Shown here piece after piece: positions 8,719-18,625 of a DNA stretch of 64,000 nucleotides (position 1 is its first letter; each line of letters begins with the position of its first letter). The DNA comes from a virus: the IMG/VR virus record IMGVR_UViG_3300031857_000055, positions 42,542 to 106,541 of that record, one strand, 5' to 3'. The notes beneath the pieces are model-generated. The model was given only the letters and a program-made list of their open reading frames with translations. It was not told the origin of the DNA and did no database searches. Made by a program: the position numbers and the translations under genes.

Positions 8719-9691
8719 GACAATATTAGTATGTGGGGCGGGTGGTTTTATTGGAAATTACTTAGTAGACAGTTTAAAAAGTCAAGGACATTATGTTGTT
8801 GGCACTGACTTAAAGAAGCCAATATATAATGAAACTTCAGCAGATGAATTCTATATTAAAGATTTGAGAGACAAGGATAATGTAGACTATCTATTGTACC
8901 TGCACAATTATGACGAAGTATATCAGTTAGCTGCTGACATGGGTGGTGCAGGATATATCTTTACTGGCGAACACGATGCCGATATCATGCACAACTCAGT
9001 TACTATCAATTTGAATGTATTACGAGCAATGATTAAATCAGGGTGCAAGAAAATATTCTATAGCTCAAGTGCATGTATGTATCCAGAGCATAATCAACTT
9101 GACCCCGATAATCCTATACTGAGCGAAGACAGTGCATACCCTGCTAATCCAGATAGCGAGTATGGTTGGGAGAAGCTATTCAGCGAACGACTATACATGA
9201 CTTATGCTAAGAACTATGGCATGGATGTTCGTATCGCACGTTTTCATAATGTGTTTGGACCCAATGGAAGCTGGAACAACGGCAAAGAAAAAGCGCCAGC
9301 CGCACTATGTAGAAAAGTGGCACTTGCTGATGACAACGGTGAAGTAGAGATTTGGGGTCCGGGTAATCAGACACGAAGCTTTCTATACATTGATGAGTGT
9401 ATAGAAGGCATCCATCGTATCATGAATAGTGATTACGATAAGCCCGTCAATCTCGGCAGTGAACGCATGATTAGCATCAATGACCTTGTGTTACTGATTG
9501 CCAGTTTAACTAATAAGAAAGTCACTATCAAGAACGTTGACGGGCCTCGCGGCGTCATGGGTAGAAAGAGTGACAACAGACTGATTCAAGAAGTCACTGG
9601 CTGGAAACCACACGAAGATTTAGAGACAGGTTTAATCAAGACATATCGCTGGATCAATGAACAGATCATGTTGGGTAGAATAGATCAATAA
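8711..9691 (+). CDS. NAD-dependent epimerase, GDP-mannose 3,5-epimerase-like
   Basis: 326 aa from ATG 8711, chosen because GAGGA lies just upstream and the Rossmann strand begins at once (MRKTILVCGAGGFIG, GxxGxxG); ATG 8678 would add an unconserved leader. It is an extended SDR enzyme with Tyr151 and Lys155 of YGWEK and the SSSACMYPE segment. ADMGGAGYI, together with RFHNVFGPNGSW and GKEKAPAALCRK, is characteristic of GDP-D-mannose 3',5'-epimerases. It probably converts GDP-mannose to GDP-L-galactose or a related sugar. It sits between glycosyltransferase-like genes, which fits sugar supply. Confidence 0.85.
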   Translation: MRKTILVCGAGGFIGNYLVDSLKSQGHYVVGTDLKKPIYNETSADEFYIKDLRDKDNVDYLLYLHNYDEVYQLAADMGGAGYIFTGEHDADIMHNSVTINLNVLRAMIKSGCKKIFYSSSACMYPEHNQLDPDNPILSEDSAYPANPDSEYGWEKLFSERLYMTYAKNYGMDVRIARFHNVFGPNGSWNNGKEKAPAALCRKVALADDNGEVEIWGPGNQTRSFLYIDECIEGIHRIMNSDYDKPVNLGSERMISINDLVLLIASLTNKKVTIKNVDGPRGVMGRKSDNRLIQEVTGWKPHEDLETGLIKTYRWINEQIMLGRIDQ

Positions 9692-10758
9692 TGTCTCAAT
9701 CTGTATACGTTGTTCATCATAGTCAACAATACAATAATTACCAATGGGAAAAAGAAATTGCAGAAATTAATTCTATAAACCCGGACGTAGTATTGTGTTT
9801 TTGTTTAGAAGAATTTGACGTTAAGTACCTCTTTAGAAATTTTTTTCCTAAAGTAAGTGAATGGGCAGTAGCAAACAATAAATTAGTAAAAGTATTGGTA
9901 TCTAACCCAGATAATATAGAATTGTTTCCTAACGTCATTACAGAAAGTACATTTGGATTTTATTATGCAATGATAGGAGTAGTTCACGCTGCTATTGCAA
10001 ATAAGCAAGAAGTCACTCCCGTGTTATGCGATAAAGTGTTTACTTGCTACAACAATAACCCTAAGTATGAACGAGCCTTGCTTATAGAGGAATTAGCAAA
10101 GCGACATTTAATGCAGCACGGTCTTGTTACTTTCTTATATCCTGAGGAGGTACAAAGAAGTTATGATTCAACGGAGTTTGCAGGGTGGCAATATCACGAT
10201 GGAACTAAGCTTGTAGATGAATATGACTTTGAATTAAATTCTCGCACTGAGTTTAGACCAGACGTATTACCTAAAAGTTACCTCAGGGGCTTTGTTGATT
10301 TAGTATCAGAAAGCAATGTCAGACCTAGTGAGTTCTTCACTACAGAAAAGACAGCTAAACCAATTGCTACGTTAAAGCCCTTTATATGTTTGGCTAATCC
10401 CGGCTATCATAAATTCTTAGTAGAAGAATATGGTTTAGAGCTATATGATGAATTATTTGACTATAGCTTTGATGAGGAAACCGATTTAACTAAGCGAATT
10501 TCTATGATCGCGGACAACATAGAAAAGGTAGTACGATGTTATGATGACGATTATAAACTTTCTATCTATGAAAAGCTGTTTCCCAAACTGTTGATAAACA
10601 GACAACGTTTTGTGGACTATGGTTCAAATAGAAACAAAATGATGATTCACACAATTGAACATGTTGTAACTAATAATTACACAGTATACGGAAGCGAGAC
10701 AGGCCTCAATGAGGTCAAAACTCTCATAGAAAACTATAAAAAGGAAAACTGGTTGTGA
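9691..10758 (+). CDS. Glycosyltransferase-like protein, family A member 2 (diverged)
   Basis: 355 aa. The family block is recognisable but diverged: VDLVSESNVRPSEFFTTEK, KPIATLKPFICLANPGYHKFL, then ELFDYSFDEETD in place of the DESYD segment, followed by an Arg-containing helix. The N-terminal half (YVVHHSQQYNNYQWEKEI) is not recognised. It starts on the stop of the epimerase (TAATG) and overlaps the SGNH-like gene that follows. The missing canonical DESYD suggests altered specificity or loss of activity. Confidence 0.5.
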   Translation: MSQSVYVVHHSQQYNNYQWEKEIAEINSINPDVVLCFCLEEFDVKYLFRNFFPKVSEWAVANNKLVKVLVSNPDNIELFPNVITESTFGFYYAMIGVVHAAIANKQEVTPVLCDKVFTCYNNNPKYERALLIEELAKRHLMQHGLVTFLYPEEVQRSYDSTEFAGWQYHDGTKLVDEYDFELNSRTEFRPDVLPKSYLRGFVDLVSESNVRPSEFFTTEKTAKPIATLKPFICLANPGYHKFLVEEYGLELYDELFDYSFDEETDLTKRISMIADNIEKVVRCYDDDYKLSIYEKLFPKLLINRQRFVDYGSNRNKMMIHTIEHVVTNNYTVYGSETGLNEVKTLIENYKKENWL

Positions 10759-11621
10759 ACAAGTATATAATTGGATTGGGCTGTAGTTGGACACAAGGCG
10801 AAGGCGGCTACCCTGAACATATTTGGGAACAGTATAATGGTCGCCCGCAAATCAGTTTGCGCGGGCATTGCGACTATCATATACGACACTATGAACATGA
10901 GAACAGTTGGGTAAATGTACTGTGTCGTGATCACTTTCCTGACTACACGCCCATGAATCTAGGCGTCAAAGGTATCGGCAATCGTGCTGCAATTGAGCAA
11001 TTATATTTCTGTGATAGAGTAGACTTTGATAATAGTGAAGTCATTATAGTATTAATGCTTAGCGGCTTTGAGAGACTGGACTTACCCGCTACATACTGCG
11101 ACGGCGATCAATTAGACGATGGATATAGTAACGGAGATTATCGTCACTATAAATGGAATACAGCTTGGCCCCACGATTCTGCAAATCTGTTTTGGAAAGC
11201 ATATGCTAAAGAACTATACTCAGAAAAATTCGTTGCTGTTGGACAGTTGTTAGCATTGTTACACCTGCAAGATTTCTGCAAAACACACAATTGTAAACTA
11301 ATAGTTGCTAATGCGTTTAATCAACGTAATCAGGGTATACTTGAATATCTGAAGGAAGAAACCAAATCACTATTTGACAAGTTTGACTGGAGTACTTACT
11401 TACACAATACTACAGACTATGTTGCATTCGTAGAGAAATTAGTTGAGTTAGATGGCATCATACCAAGGGATCAATGGCAAAGTTTTCATCAAGCATATTT
11501 TAACAGAACATGGCCAGCAAAATATCTTACAAATTGCGAAGGCGCACACCCTACTATTGACGGATACAAAGTAATTGCAGCCGAGCTTGCAAAGTTCATT
11601 AAATACAAGAACTATGCGTAA
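10755..11621 (+). CDS. SGNH/GDSL hydrolase-like protein
   Basis: 288 aa. The N-terminus IIGLGCSWTQGEGGYP has GCS-W-T at the place of the GDS nucleophile motif. MNLGVKGIGNRAAIEQ supplies the Gly/Asn block, and HPTIDGYKVIAAELAKF gives the C-terminal catalytic His region. Members of this fold are esterases or acetyl-transfer enzymes acting on sugars. Here it may remove or add O-acyl groups on the glycan made by its neighbours. It follows a family A glycosyltransferase-like gene, an arrangement repeated three times in the window. Confidence 0.62.
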   Translation: MNKYIIGLGCSWTQGEGGYPEHIWEQYNGRPQISLRGHCDYHIRHYEHENSWVNVLCRDHFPDYTPMNLGVKGIGNRAAIEQLYFCDRVDFDNSEVIIVLMLSGFERLDLPATYCDGDQLDDGYSNGDYRHYKWNTAWPHDSANLFWKAYAKELYSEKFVAVGQLLALLHLQDFCKTHNCKLIVANAFNQRNQGILEYLKEETKSLFDKFDWSTYLHNTTDYVAFVEKLVELDGIIPRDQWQSFHQAYFNRTWPAKYLTNCEGAHPTIDGYKVIAAELAKFIKYKNYA

Positions 11622-13545
11622 GAGAAAAATAAGCTTTGTCAACCCCAATTTTAATCAGGGTCCCAAAGAATTTAATGCCTATTATTTACCATATACTTCC
11701 GCAGTATTGTGGGCGTACGCCAGTCAATTCGAACATATCAGTACTCATATTGAGTTGGGTGAGTTTATTTGGCATAGAGAACCTATTGAAGACGTAGTTG
11801 AAAGATTAAAAGACCACGACATTGTTGCTCTATCTACGTATATTTGGAATAGAAATTATAATCATGTATTAGGCCGCTCTCTTAAATTAGCTAATCCAGA
11901 TATGCTGATTATTAGCGGCGGCCCAGAACCTCCCATTACCAACCCCAACTTCTTTGAGCTATTCCCTTATATTGATATCTGTTCTATTCAAGAAGGTGAG
12001 AAATCGCTGAAGGCTATTTTAGAACATTATTTGGAAGGCAACACTGACTATACAGATATCAAAGGGTTGTTAATCAACGTCGATGGTAAAGCAGTCAACA
12101 CGGGTAATCCAGATCGCATTAGTGACCTTGATACTATCCCCAGCCCATATCTCGTTGGCATGTTTGACCACTTGTTTGAGAAGCATCCTGAAGTACGATG
12201 GAACGTTACATTAGAAACTAATCGCGGCTGTCCATATATGTGTACCTTCTGCGACTGGGGAAGCCTCACATATAGCAAAGTCAAGAAGTTTGATGAGACA
12301 CGAGTATACAAAGAGCTTGAGTGGATTGGACAGAAGGGCTGCGACTTTGTAAGTATCACTGATGCAAACTTCGGTATCTTCCCTGAGCGTGATATGGCTA
12401 TCGCCCGCAAACTTGTCGAAGTGCAGCAACAGTATAGCAATCCAAAAGCTTACACAATATCTTGGGCAAAGAATCAAAAGAAAGAAGTAGTTGACATTGT
12501 TAAGATGTTGATATATGAAGGCGGTAGCAAGATTGGTCTTAATCTCTCAGTACAGAGCATGGACGAGCATACATTAGAGGTAATCAAGCGTAAGAATCTT
12601 GACACTAATAAGATTGAAGAAGTCTTTGATATGTGTGAAGAAAACAATATTCCATTATACACTGAGTTGATTCTTGGCTTGCCCGGCGAAACAATGGAAA
12701 GTTGGAAAGAGAATTTCTATAGACTGTACAAGGCAGGCAACCACACTGGCATCACTATCTATCAGGCACAGTTGCTTGAGAACGCCGAAATGAACTTGAC
12801 CCAACGTGAAAAATATCAACTGAAGGGTCAGATTGTATATGACTATCTGGTAGGAACATATAACGAGCATGAAGTTCGTGAGGGTATTGAAGTTGTTACT
12901 TCAACCATTGATTTGCCTATTGACAAAATGAATGAGGCACAAGTATTCAGTTGGTTTCAAAATACATTTCACATTAATGGCATCACTAATTACATTAGTC
13001 GTGTGCTATATAAAAAGTATGGCATTGAGTATAGCCAGTTCTATACTGACTTGCTTGAATATATTAAGACGGATGAGTGGCTCAACAGTGAAATTGAACG
13101 TATCAGTGAGCATTATTTAAATTGGAATACTGAGGGCGCAATTGATCACGTTCCTATTCAGGGAATTGAAATTCATGGCTGGAACTTAGTGCATAGTACT
13201 ATCATTAACTTAGCTAACCTAGATATGCACGACCATGTATTCAATGTGCTTGAAGAATTCTTAAAGACTACATACGAATTCTTACCTGAATCATTACTAA
13301 ATGATTTAATGATGGTGCAAAGAAACTATCTAATCAAGTATAATGGCATACAATCATATCCTAGAATAGTAGAACTTAAGCACGATATCTTTGGTTACGT
13401 ACAGAATATGACTGAGTTAGACAGTGCTGCAACATATCACTTTGACTTCCCTGAAGACAAAACTATGTCACTAAGACAGTTCTGTGAGCAGATTTTCTTT
13501 GCAAGACGTAGAAACTTTGGAAAAGCATGGGTAACTAAATTATGA
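11614..13545 (+). CDS. B12-binding-type radical SAM protein
   Basis: 643 aa from ATG 11614, which overlaps the upstream stop; an upstream in-frame start at 11575 lies inside the preceding gene. The N-terminal 190 residues resemble a cobalamin-binding Rossmann domain (KISFVNPNF, then IISGGPEPP). NRGCPYMCTFCDWGS gives the cluster Cys 206/210/213. The segment SVQSMDEHTLEVIKRKN and LGLPGETMESW are typical of the B12-dependent/HemN-like radical SAM group. The C-terminal 200 residues are not recognised. It could catalyse methylation or rearrangement on an unreactive carbon. Confidence 0.85.
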   Translation: MRKRKISFVNPNFNQGPKEFNAYYLPYTSAVLWAYASQFEHISTHIELGEFIWHREPIEDVVERLKDHDIVALSTYIWNRNYNHVLGRSLKLANPDMLIISGGPEPPITNPNFFELFPYIDICSIQEGEKSLKAILEHYLEGNTDYTDIKGLLINVDGKAVNTGNPDRISDLDTIPSPYLVGMFDHLFEKHPEVRWNVTLETNRGCPYMCTFCDWGSLTYSKVKKFDETRVYKELEWIGQKGCDFVSITDANFGIFPERDMAIARKLVEVQQQYSNPKAYTISWAKNQKKEVVDIVKMLIYEGGSKIGLNLSVQSMDEHTLEVIKRKNLDTNKIEEVFDMCEENNIPLYTELILGLPGETMESWKENFYRLYKAGNHTGITIYQAQLLENAEMNLTQREKYQLKGQIVYDYLVGTYNEHEVREGIEVVTSTIDLPIDKMNEAQVFSWFQNTFHINGITNYISRVLYKKYGIEYSQFYTDLLEYIKTDEWLNSEIERISEHYLNWNTEGAIDHVPIQGIEIHGWNLVHSTIINLANLDMHDHVFNVLEEFLKTTYEFLPESLLNDLMMVQRNYLIKYNGIQSYPRIVELKHDIFGYVQNMTELDSAATYHFDFPEDKTMSLRQFCEQIFFARRRNFGKAWVTKL

Positions 13546-14642
13546 TTATAAATCAAGACAACATATTATATTACGGAAACAGCGGCCCCGAACTTAGACT
13601 ACAAAGTTCATTGTTTAATATCAGAGACTTCAGTGATACAGACTATTGGTATATTGATTTCTTTCACGGTGAAGCACTTAAGGATGTGCATCAACATCTT
13701 CCCGAAGATGTACTGAATCGAATTCGTTTGGGTAGCGTTACATTAATATTGAACAATAGTCACGAAGCATACCATGATGTTGTAGAATATATCTATTTGT
13801 ATTTGGTAGATGGTCTTAGTATTCCGGCTCAGCACATTACACTATTGAGTGAGAGTGCTATTATTAATGAAGAAGTCAAGACAATTGCTAATAAGTATAA
13901 TCTACCTGAAATAAAAACTGAGTGGCTTAGAATATTTGAACACAACATTCATGTTGCTACTACCAAAACATTGAACACACTACAAGAAAAAGAATACACT
14001 AAAAAGTTTCTGAATCTAAATCGCAGATGGAGACCGCACAGGCCATTGTTTGTGGCATTGCTCAAGATTAATGACCTATTAGATCAGGGTTATGTGAGTA
14101 TGGCTCCAGCAGATGACAATCAAGATTGGGAGAGAGCGTGGGACATGATTTCATATCTAGAGCCTGACTTGATCCCGCATAAAGATAATCTTGCTACTAT
14201 TCCTGATTTATATCTGGATACTCGTGAAATGCATATCAATCAAGTGGCGTTGACTGACAGCACCGATCAATATTATCTTGACTCATATTTCAGCATTGTA
14301 TCAGAGACAAACTTCTATAAAGAATATGGCCCAGGATTGTTTCTTAGCGAAAAGGTATTCAAGCCTGTCAGCAGAAGGCATCCTTTCTTAGTATTAGCTC
14401 GTCCACATACTATCAAGAAATTCAACGAGCTTGGCTATCGTAGCTTTAGCGAAATAATTGATGAGTCATACGATAATGAGTTTGATGACCGCAAACGAAT
14501 GATGATGGTTCTTGAAGAAACTAAACGTCTCTGCAACCTAACAGTTGATGAGTTGAAACATTTCTTAAAGGTGGCAAGAGAGATAACACTACACAACTAC
14601 CTACTACTCAGAAACAAAAGAAACTTTATTACAAAATTATGA
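13542..14642 (+). CDS. Glycosyltransferase-like protein, family A member 3
   Basis: 366 aa. It carries the full family block: FSIVSETNFY, FLSEKVFKPVSRRHPFLVL, ELGYRSFSEIIDESYD and an Arg/Met helix, plus the middle FLNLNRRWRPHRPLF block seen also in the 7390 gene. It overlaps the B12 radical SAM gene by ATGA and is followed by two SGNH-like genes. A GT-B-like transferase role is inferred from the E-T/EK pattern. Confidence 0.62.
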   Translation: MIINQDNILYYGNSGPELRLQSSLFNIRDFSDTDYWYIDFFHGEALKDVHQHLPEDVLNRIRLGSVTLILNNSHEAYHDVVEYIYLYLVDGLSIPAQHITLLSESAIINEEVKTIANKYNLPEIKTEWLRIFEHNIHVATTKTLNTLQEKEYTKKFLNLNRRWRPHRPLFVALLKINDLLDQGYVSMAPADDNQDWERAWDMISYLEPDLIPHKDNLATIPDLYLDTREMHINQVALTDSTDQYYLDSYFSIVSETNFYKEYGPGLFLSEKVFKPVSRRHPFLVLARPHTIKKFNELGYRSFSEIIDESYDNEFDDRKRMMMVLEETKRLCNLTVDELKHFLKVAREITLHNYLLLRNKRNFITKL

Positions 14643-15418
14643 ACCTAGATTTAACAAAATACAAGAGGCTGTTTACATTTGGATGTAGCTTTACAAACTA
14701 CAGATTTCCTACCTGGGCGCATATACTTAGTAAGTCTATGCCTGACTGTGAGTTTCATAACTTAGGCAGAGGCAGCGGAGGCAACCTGTTCATTGCAAAT
14801 AGAATCACTGAGGCTAATAAGAAGTTCAAGTTCTGTGAGACTGATTTGGTTATAGTAATGTGGTCTACGTTATGCAGAGAAGATAGATTTGTAAACGACA
14901 ATTGGGTATTGGCTGGCAACATCTTTACGCAAGGGTATTACGATGACAAGTTTGTAAAGAAGTTTTGTGATCCAGTTGGTTATCTTATTAGAGATTTATC
15001 CTTGATTGAATTGTCTAAAACATATCTGAACAGTTTGCTATGTGACAACTATATGATGCTGAGCGTTCCATTCACTAATCAGATTGTGGAAGAAACAAAG
15101 ACTACAACTGATGTATTAGCAACATACCGGGATCTTATCAATAGTTTCCCTGCATCAATGTTTGAGCTTGAAATGAATAATTCGTGGACTAACGATGTGA
15201 TTTATAGAATGTCTGATGGTCAAGTTCAAGTAGATTATCATCCGACTCCAATGAACTACTATAACTATTTGACCAAGCTCGGCTTTGCTCTAAATGAGGA
15301 TAGTAAGTTATATGCATTGGAAAGCGACAAGACATATAGGACCGTAGAATCCATTGAGCAACTACAAGCATTATTCTATGAGGAGTATGACTTCTTCACT
15401 ACAAAAAACATGTGGTGA
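14639..15418 (+). CDS. SGNH hydrolase-like protein (tandem copy 1)
   Basis: 259 aa. RLFTFGCSFTNYRFPTWAHIL carries the GCSFT nucleophile-like motif; NLGRGSGGNLFIANRI is the Gly/Asn block and VDYHPTPMNYYNYL the His motif. It is closely related to the next gene along its first 140 residues (shared CREDRF, CDPVGYL and RD segments), so the pair is a tandem duplication. A role in modifying a glycan acyl group is inferred only. Confidence 0.6.
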   Translation: MNLDLTKYKRLFTFGCSFTNYRFPTWAHILSKSMPDCEFHNLGRGSGGNLFIANRITEANKKFKFCETDLVIVMWSTLCREDRFVNDNWVLAGNIFTQGYYDDKFVKKFCDPVGYLIRDLSLIELSKTYLNSLLCDNYMMLSVPFTNQIVEETKTTTDVLATYRDLINSFPASMFELEMNNSWTNDVIYRMSDGQVQVDYHPTPMNYYNYLTKLGFALNEDSKLYALESDKTYRTVESIEQLQALFYEEYDFFTTKNMW

Positions 15419-15441
15419 AATGTGTCCAATAAATAGTTGCA

Positions 15442-16239
15442 ATGTTAGATTTAAGCAAATATCGTCGTTTTTTCGCATTTGGCTGTAGCTTTACATCATA
15501 CAAGACACCGACCTGGGCTGATATCGTAGCTAAAGAAATGCCAAATGCAGAGTATTATAATTTTGGACAAGGCGGTGGCGGCAATCTATTCATCAACAAT
15601 CGTGTAGCTCAAGCTAATTTAAAATATAGTTTCAATGAACATGATTTGGTTATGATCATGTTTACTACCGTATGCAGAGAAGATCGCTTTCTTAATGGTA
15701 GGTGGGAGTCGCACGGAAATGTATTTAATCAATCTTTTTACAGTAAAGAATTCGTAAAGAACTATTGCGATCCGGTTGGCTATCTTGTTAGAGATGCTGC
15801 ACTAATTGAGATGACTACGGGTTATGTGACAAATTTGCCATGCACTACGAAATTTTTGTCAATGGTTGACCTATCACTGGAAGCTGGGTTATTAACTGAA
15901 ACTGCAAGCATAAACAGTGACCGTGCTGCTGTTACTAAGATAAAAAAAATATATCGTGATAAAATGAAATTTCCGGCAGTAATCAATAATGGAGAAGTCA
16001 GTTTCAAAGGCGTAGAACTTATTGATAAATTTGGTAAGTTATTTAAAGACGGTCATCCACTGGCTGACGATTATGCAGAGTTCTTACATAGCATTAACTT
16101 CCCTATCACTGAGCGGGGACTATCATATGTTGAAGAAGCGATGACTAAACTAAAAAATGCAAAAACCTGGGACGATGTTAGAGCATCATTTCCAGACATA
16201 AGGCAGCATCAAGAATATAGAAACAGAAGCGTAATTTAA
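15442..16239 (+). CDS. SGNH hydrolase-like protein (tandem copy 2)
   Basis: 265 aa. RFFAFGCSFTSYKTPTWADIV, NFGQGGGGNLFINNRV and HPLADDYAEFLHS match the SGNH-like copy upstream; the C-terminal 100 residues differ. A TAAATA element at 15430-15435 ends six bases before the ATG and there is no Shine-Dalgarno, so the gene may have its own leaderless late transcript. It is followed after 12 nt by the sugar dehydrogenase. Confidence 0.6.
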   Translation: MLDLSKYRRFFAFGCSFTSYKTPTWADIVAKEMPNAEYYNFGQGGGGNLFINNRVAQANLKYSFNEHDLVMIMFTTVCREDRFLNGRWESHGNVFNQSFYSKEFVKNYCDPVGYLVRDAALIEMTTGYVTNLPCTTKFLSMVDLSLEAGLLTETASINSDRAAVTKIKKIYRDKMKFPAVINNGEVSFKGVELIDKFGKLFKDGHPLADDYAEFLHSINFPITERGLSYVEEAMTKLKNAKTWDDVRASFPDIRQHQEYRNRSVI

Positions 16240-16251
16240 TAGGAAAAATAT

Positions 16252-17442
16252 ATGAACAAAGTAGCAATGATCGGCGTTGGCAAACTAGGACAAGATTGCG
16301 CCGAAGTTATGGCAACAAAGTATGATGTTGTGGGGTACGATATTGAGCCTAGAAACCCCGGCTTTCCAATGCGAGATACGATTAAAGAAGCAGTTGAAGA
16401 TAGAGACATTATCTTTATTGCTGCGCCTACTCCACATGACCCAATGTATGGGGGAGAAACTCCCACGAGTCATTTACCTAATAAAGATTTTGACTATACG
16501 ATTGTCTCAGAAATCTTGGATGAGGTTAACAAGTATACCAATCAGAATCAATTAGTAGTTTTGATTAGCACTGTGTTGCCTGGCACTGTACGTAATATCT
16601 TAAGACCTAAAATCACTAACGCACGATTTATCTATAACCCATATCTTATTGCTATGGGTACAATCAAGTACGATATGGTTAATCCTGAAATGATTATCAT
16701 TGGTACAGAAGATGGTACTGCCACAGAAGATGCATTAGAATTAGTTAATTTCTATGTGCCATTAATGCAGAACAATCCACGATATGAATTGGGCACCTGG
16801 GAAGAAGCAGAGTCAATTAAAATCTTCTACAACACCTTTATTAGCACGAAAGTTGCATTAGTCAATATGATTCAGGATGTTGCCGAACGCAGCGGTAATA
16901 TGTGTGTTGACGTTGTAACTGGAGCACTAGAACGTTCTACGCAGCGTATTTTGGGTCCGGCATATATGAAGGCTGGTATGGGAGACGGCGGCGCATGTCA
17001 CCCTCGTGACAATATCGCATTGAGATATCTTGCTGAGAAGCTTGACTTAGGGTATGATCTATTTGATAGTATCATGCGGGCACGAGAAGTGCAAGCAGAA
17101 AATATGGCTAAAGCATTGTTGAAGTATGGTAAGAACGTAACCATCATCGGCAAGGCATATAAGCCAGGAGTGCATTACACAAACGGTAGCTCAAGTATGC
17201 TGGTTGGATACTATGTTGAACAACATGGTGGAAACATCAACTACTATGATGAACACACTGGCGACTTAGATTTGGCCGAAGATTGGACTGAAGTCTATCT
17301 GATCGGTTACTGGGATGACTATGTAGAGGAATTAAAGTTCAGTGATGAGAACATTGCGACTGTAGTTGATCCCTGGCGCAGATGGACAACTGATAGATGT
17401 TCAGGTCACGTAGTACATTATGGTAACTCTAGGAAGCAATAA
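16252..17442 (+). CDS. UDP-glucose/GDP-mannose dehydrogenase family protein
   Basis: 396 aa, close to the family length. The N-terminal Rossmann motif is AMIGVGKLGQDCAEVM, and AAPTPHDP corresponds to the conserved V-x-T-P block. The catalytic Cys is C249 in GGACHPRDN, equivalent to the GGxCxPKD nucleophile. The C-terminal domain holds IIGKAYKPG and a nucleotide-binding region. It should oxidise the C6 hydroxyl of a UDP- or GDP-sugar to the uronic acid with two NAD+. A weak Shine-Dalgarno (AGGAAAA) precedes the ATG. It probably supplies a uronic-acid sugar to the glycosyltransferases around it. Confidence 0.85.
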   Translation: MNKVAMIGVGKLGQDCAEVMATKYDVVGYDIEPRNPGFPMRDTIKEAVEDRDIIFIAAPTPHDPMYGGETPTSHLPNKDFDYTIVSEILDEVNKYTNQNQLVVLISTVLPGTVRNILRPKITNARFIYNPYLIAMGTIKYDMVNPEMIIIGTEDGTATEDALELVNFYVPLMQNNPRYELGTWEEAESIKIFYNTFISTKVALVNMIQDVAERSGNMCVDVVTGALERSTQRILGPAYMKAGMGDGGACHPRDNIALRYLAEKLDLGYDLFDSIMRAREVQAENMAKALLKYGKNVTIIGKAYKPGVHYTNGSSSMLVGYYVEQHGGNINYYDEHTGDLDLAEDWTEVYLIGYWDDYVEELKFSDENIATVVDPWRRWTTDRCSGHVVHYGNSRKQ

Positions 17443-18599
17443 TGGATCTGTCAAAACATGATGCATATAGATATCCGGAATATGATGACTACATGAAATT
17501 GCTTTGGCAAAATTATTGGCCAAATAACATTCATCTATTTGATAAAGTAAGACACATCTATGCCGGTGCCCATGCATCTATGAGTTTCAAATGGAGACCA
17601 ATCGAATCTATTATTGAAGAAATAAAAGATTTCTATCAATCAGGCATAAGAATATTTTTCTTTGAATGCTTGACTGAGGGTGTTATCATTGATGGCATTG
17701 AAAAGATTGCTAAGGTAGCACTACACTTTTCAAACTTTCCCGATATCAAATTATTCTATTGGTCAGGAGATTACACAGCAGAAAAACATGTTAACAAGCA
17801 TTTAGGTAGTATAGGCATACCTAAAAAGTTCGCTGTAATCGGTACCAGTCACCTAGAACTAACGGGCAAAACATATCCGCCATATGATAAAGATTATGCC
17901 GTTGGACCTAGAGAAAAGAAGTTTCTATGCTTTAACAAAGTCCATCGCCAGCATAGAATTGACTTATTAGAGTACGTAGTTACTAACAATCTATTGGATG
18001 ATAGCTATTATTCATTTGATTGTAGCGAAGATAATTTAGAACTATTAGTTAACGATATCAACTATCCGGGCATTAGATCAATAAAAGATCGTATCCCACT
18101 AATATTGAACAAAACACCGGAACGTGATAATCCGGTCAATATCATTGAAGACGATCACAAATATTTTGAAAACACATATTTTAGTGTAGTAACCGAAACG
18201 TTATTCTATCGTGACCCCATAGCACCTAAGCAAAGATTAATGATGCATGTTCCCGGAACTTATCCCGGAAGATTCGTTACTGAGAAAACATTTAAGTGTA
18301 TTGTAATGAAGCACCCCTTTGTTGTTTTGGGTCCATATAAGATGTTAGAGTTCATGAAGTCAAGGGGTTATAAAACTTTCAGCCCTTTTATTGATGAGAG
18401 TTATGACGATATTGAGAACGATGACGAAAGATTACTTGCTGTCGGTAACGAAATTAAAAGACTATGTAATCTAAGCGAAGACGAATTGGTAAGATTCACC
18501 GAGTTTGCTAAACCTATCGTAGAACACAATGAGAATGTTGTTCGCAATGTTACCGATTTCACTACTATTAATAATTTAGGCGACTATATAACTGTGTAA
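17442..18599 (+). CDS. Glycosyltransferase-like protein, family A member 4
   Basis: 385 aa. The family block is complete: FSVVTETLFY, RFVTEKTFKCIVMKHPFVVL, SRGYKTFSPFIDESYDDIE and a helix ending KRLCNLSEDELVRF. The middle FLCFNKVHRQHRIDLLEY corresponds to the LSWNRRYRQHR block. It starts on the stop of the dehydrogenase (TAATG). It is a likely GT-B-type transferase of unknown specificity. Confidence 0.64.
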   Translation: MDLSKHDAYRYPEYDDYMKLLWQNYWPNNIHLFDKVRHIYAGAHASMSFKWRPIESIIEEIKDFYQSGIRIFFFECLTEGVIIDGIEKIAKVALHFSNFPDIKLFYWSGDYTAEKHVNKHLGSIGIPKKFAVIGTSHLELTGKTYPPYDKDYAVGPREKKFLCFNKVHRQHRIDLLEYVVTNNLLDDSYYSFDCSEDNLELLVNDINYPGIRSIKDRIPLILNKTPERDNPVNIIEDDHKYFENTYFSVVTETLFYRDPIAPKQRLMMHVPGTYPGRFVTEKTFKCIVMKHPFVVLGPYKMLEFMKSRGYKTFSPFIDESYDDIENDDERLLAVGNEIKRLCNLSEDELVRFTEFAKPIVEHNENVVRNVTDFTTINNLGDYITV

Positions 18600-18625
18600 A
18601 TACTACACGATATAGGGAGCAACAC

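Noticed and set aside
11599-11604. TAAATA inside the SGNH-like gene, 9 nt before ATG 11614
   Set aside because: It encodes conserved-looking Lys-Tyr-Lys codons. Similar internal matches occur at about 43635 and 54257, so a promoter cannot be claimed without transcript data.
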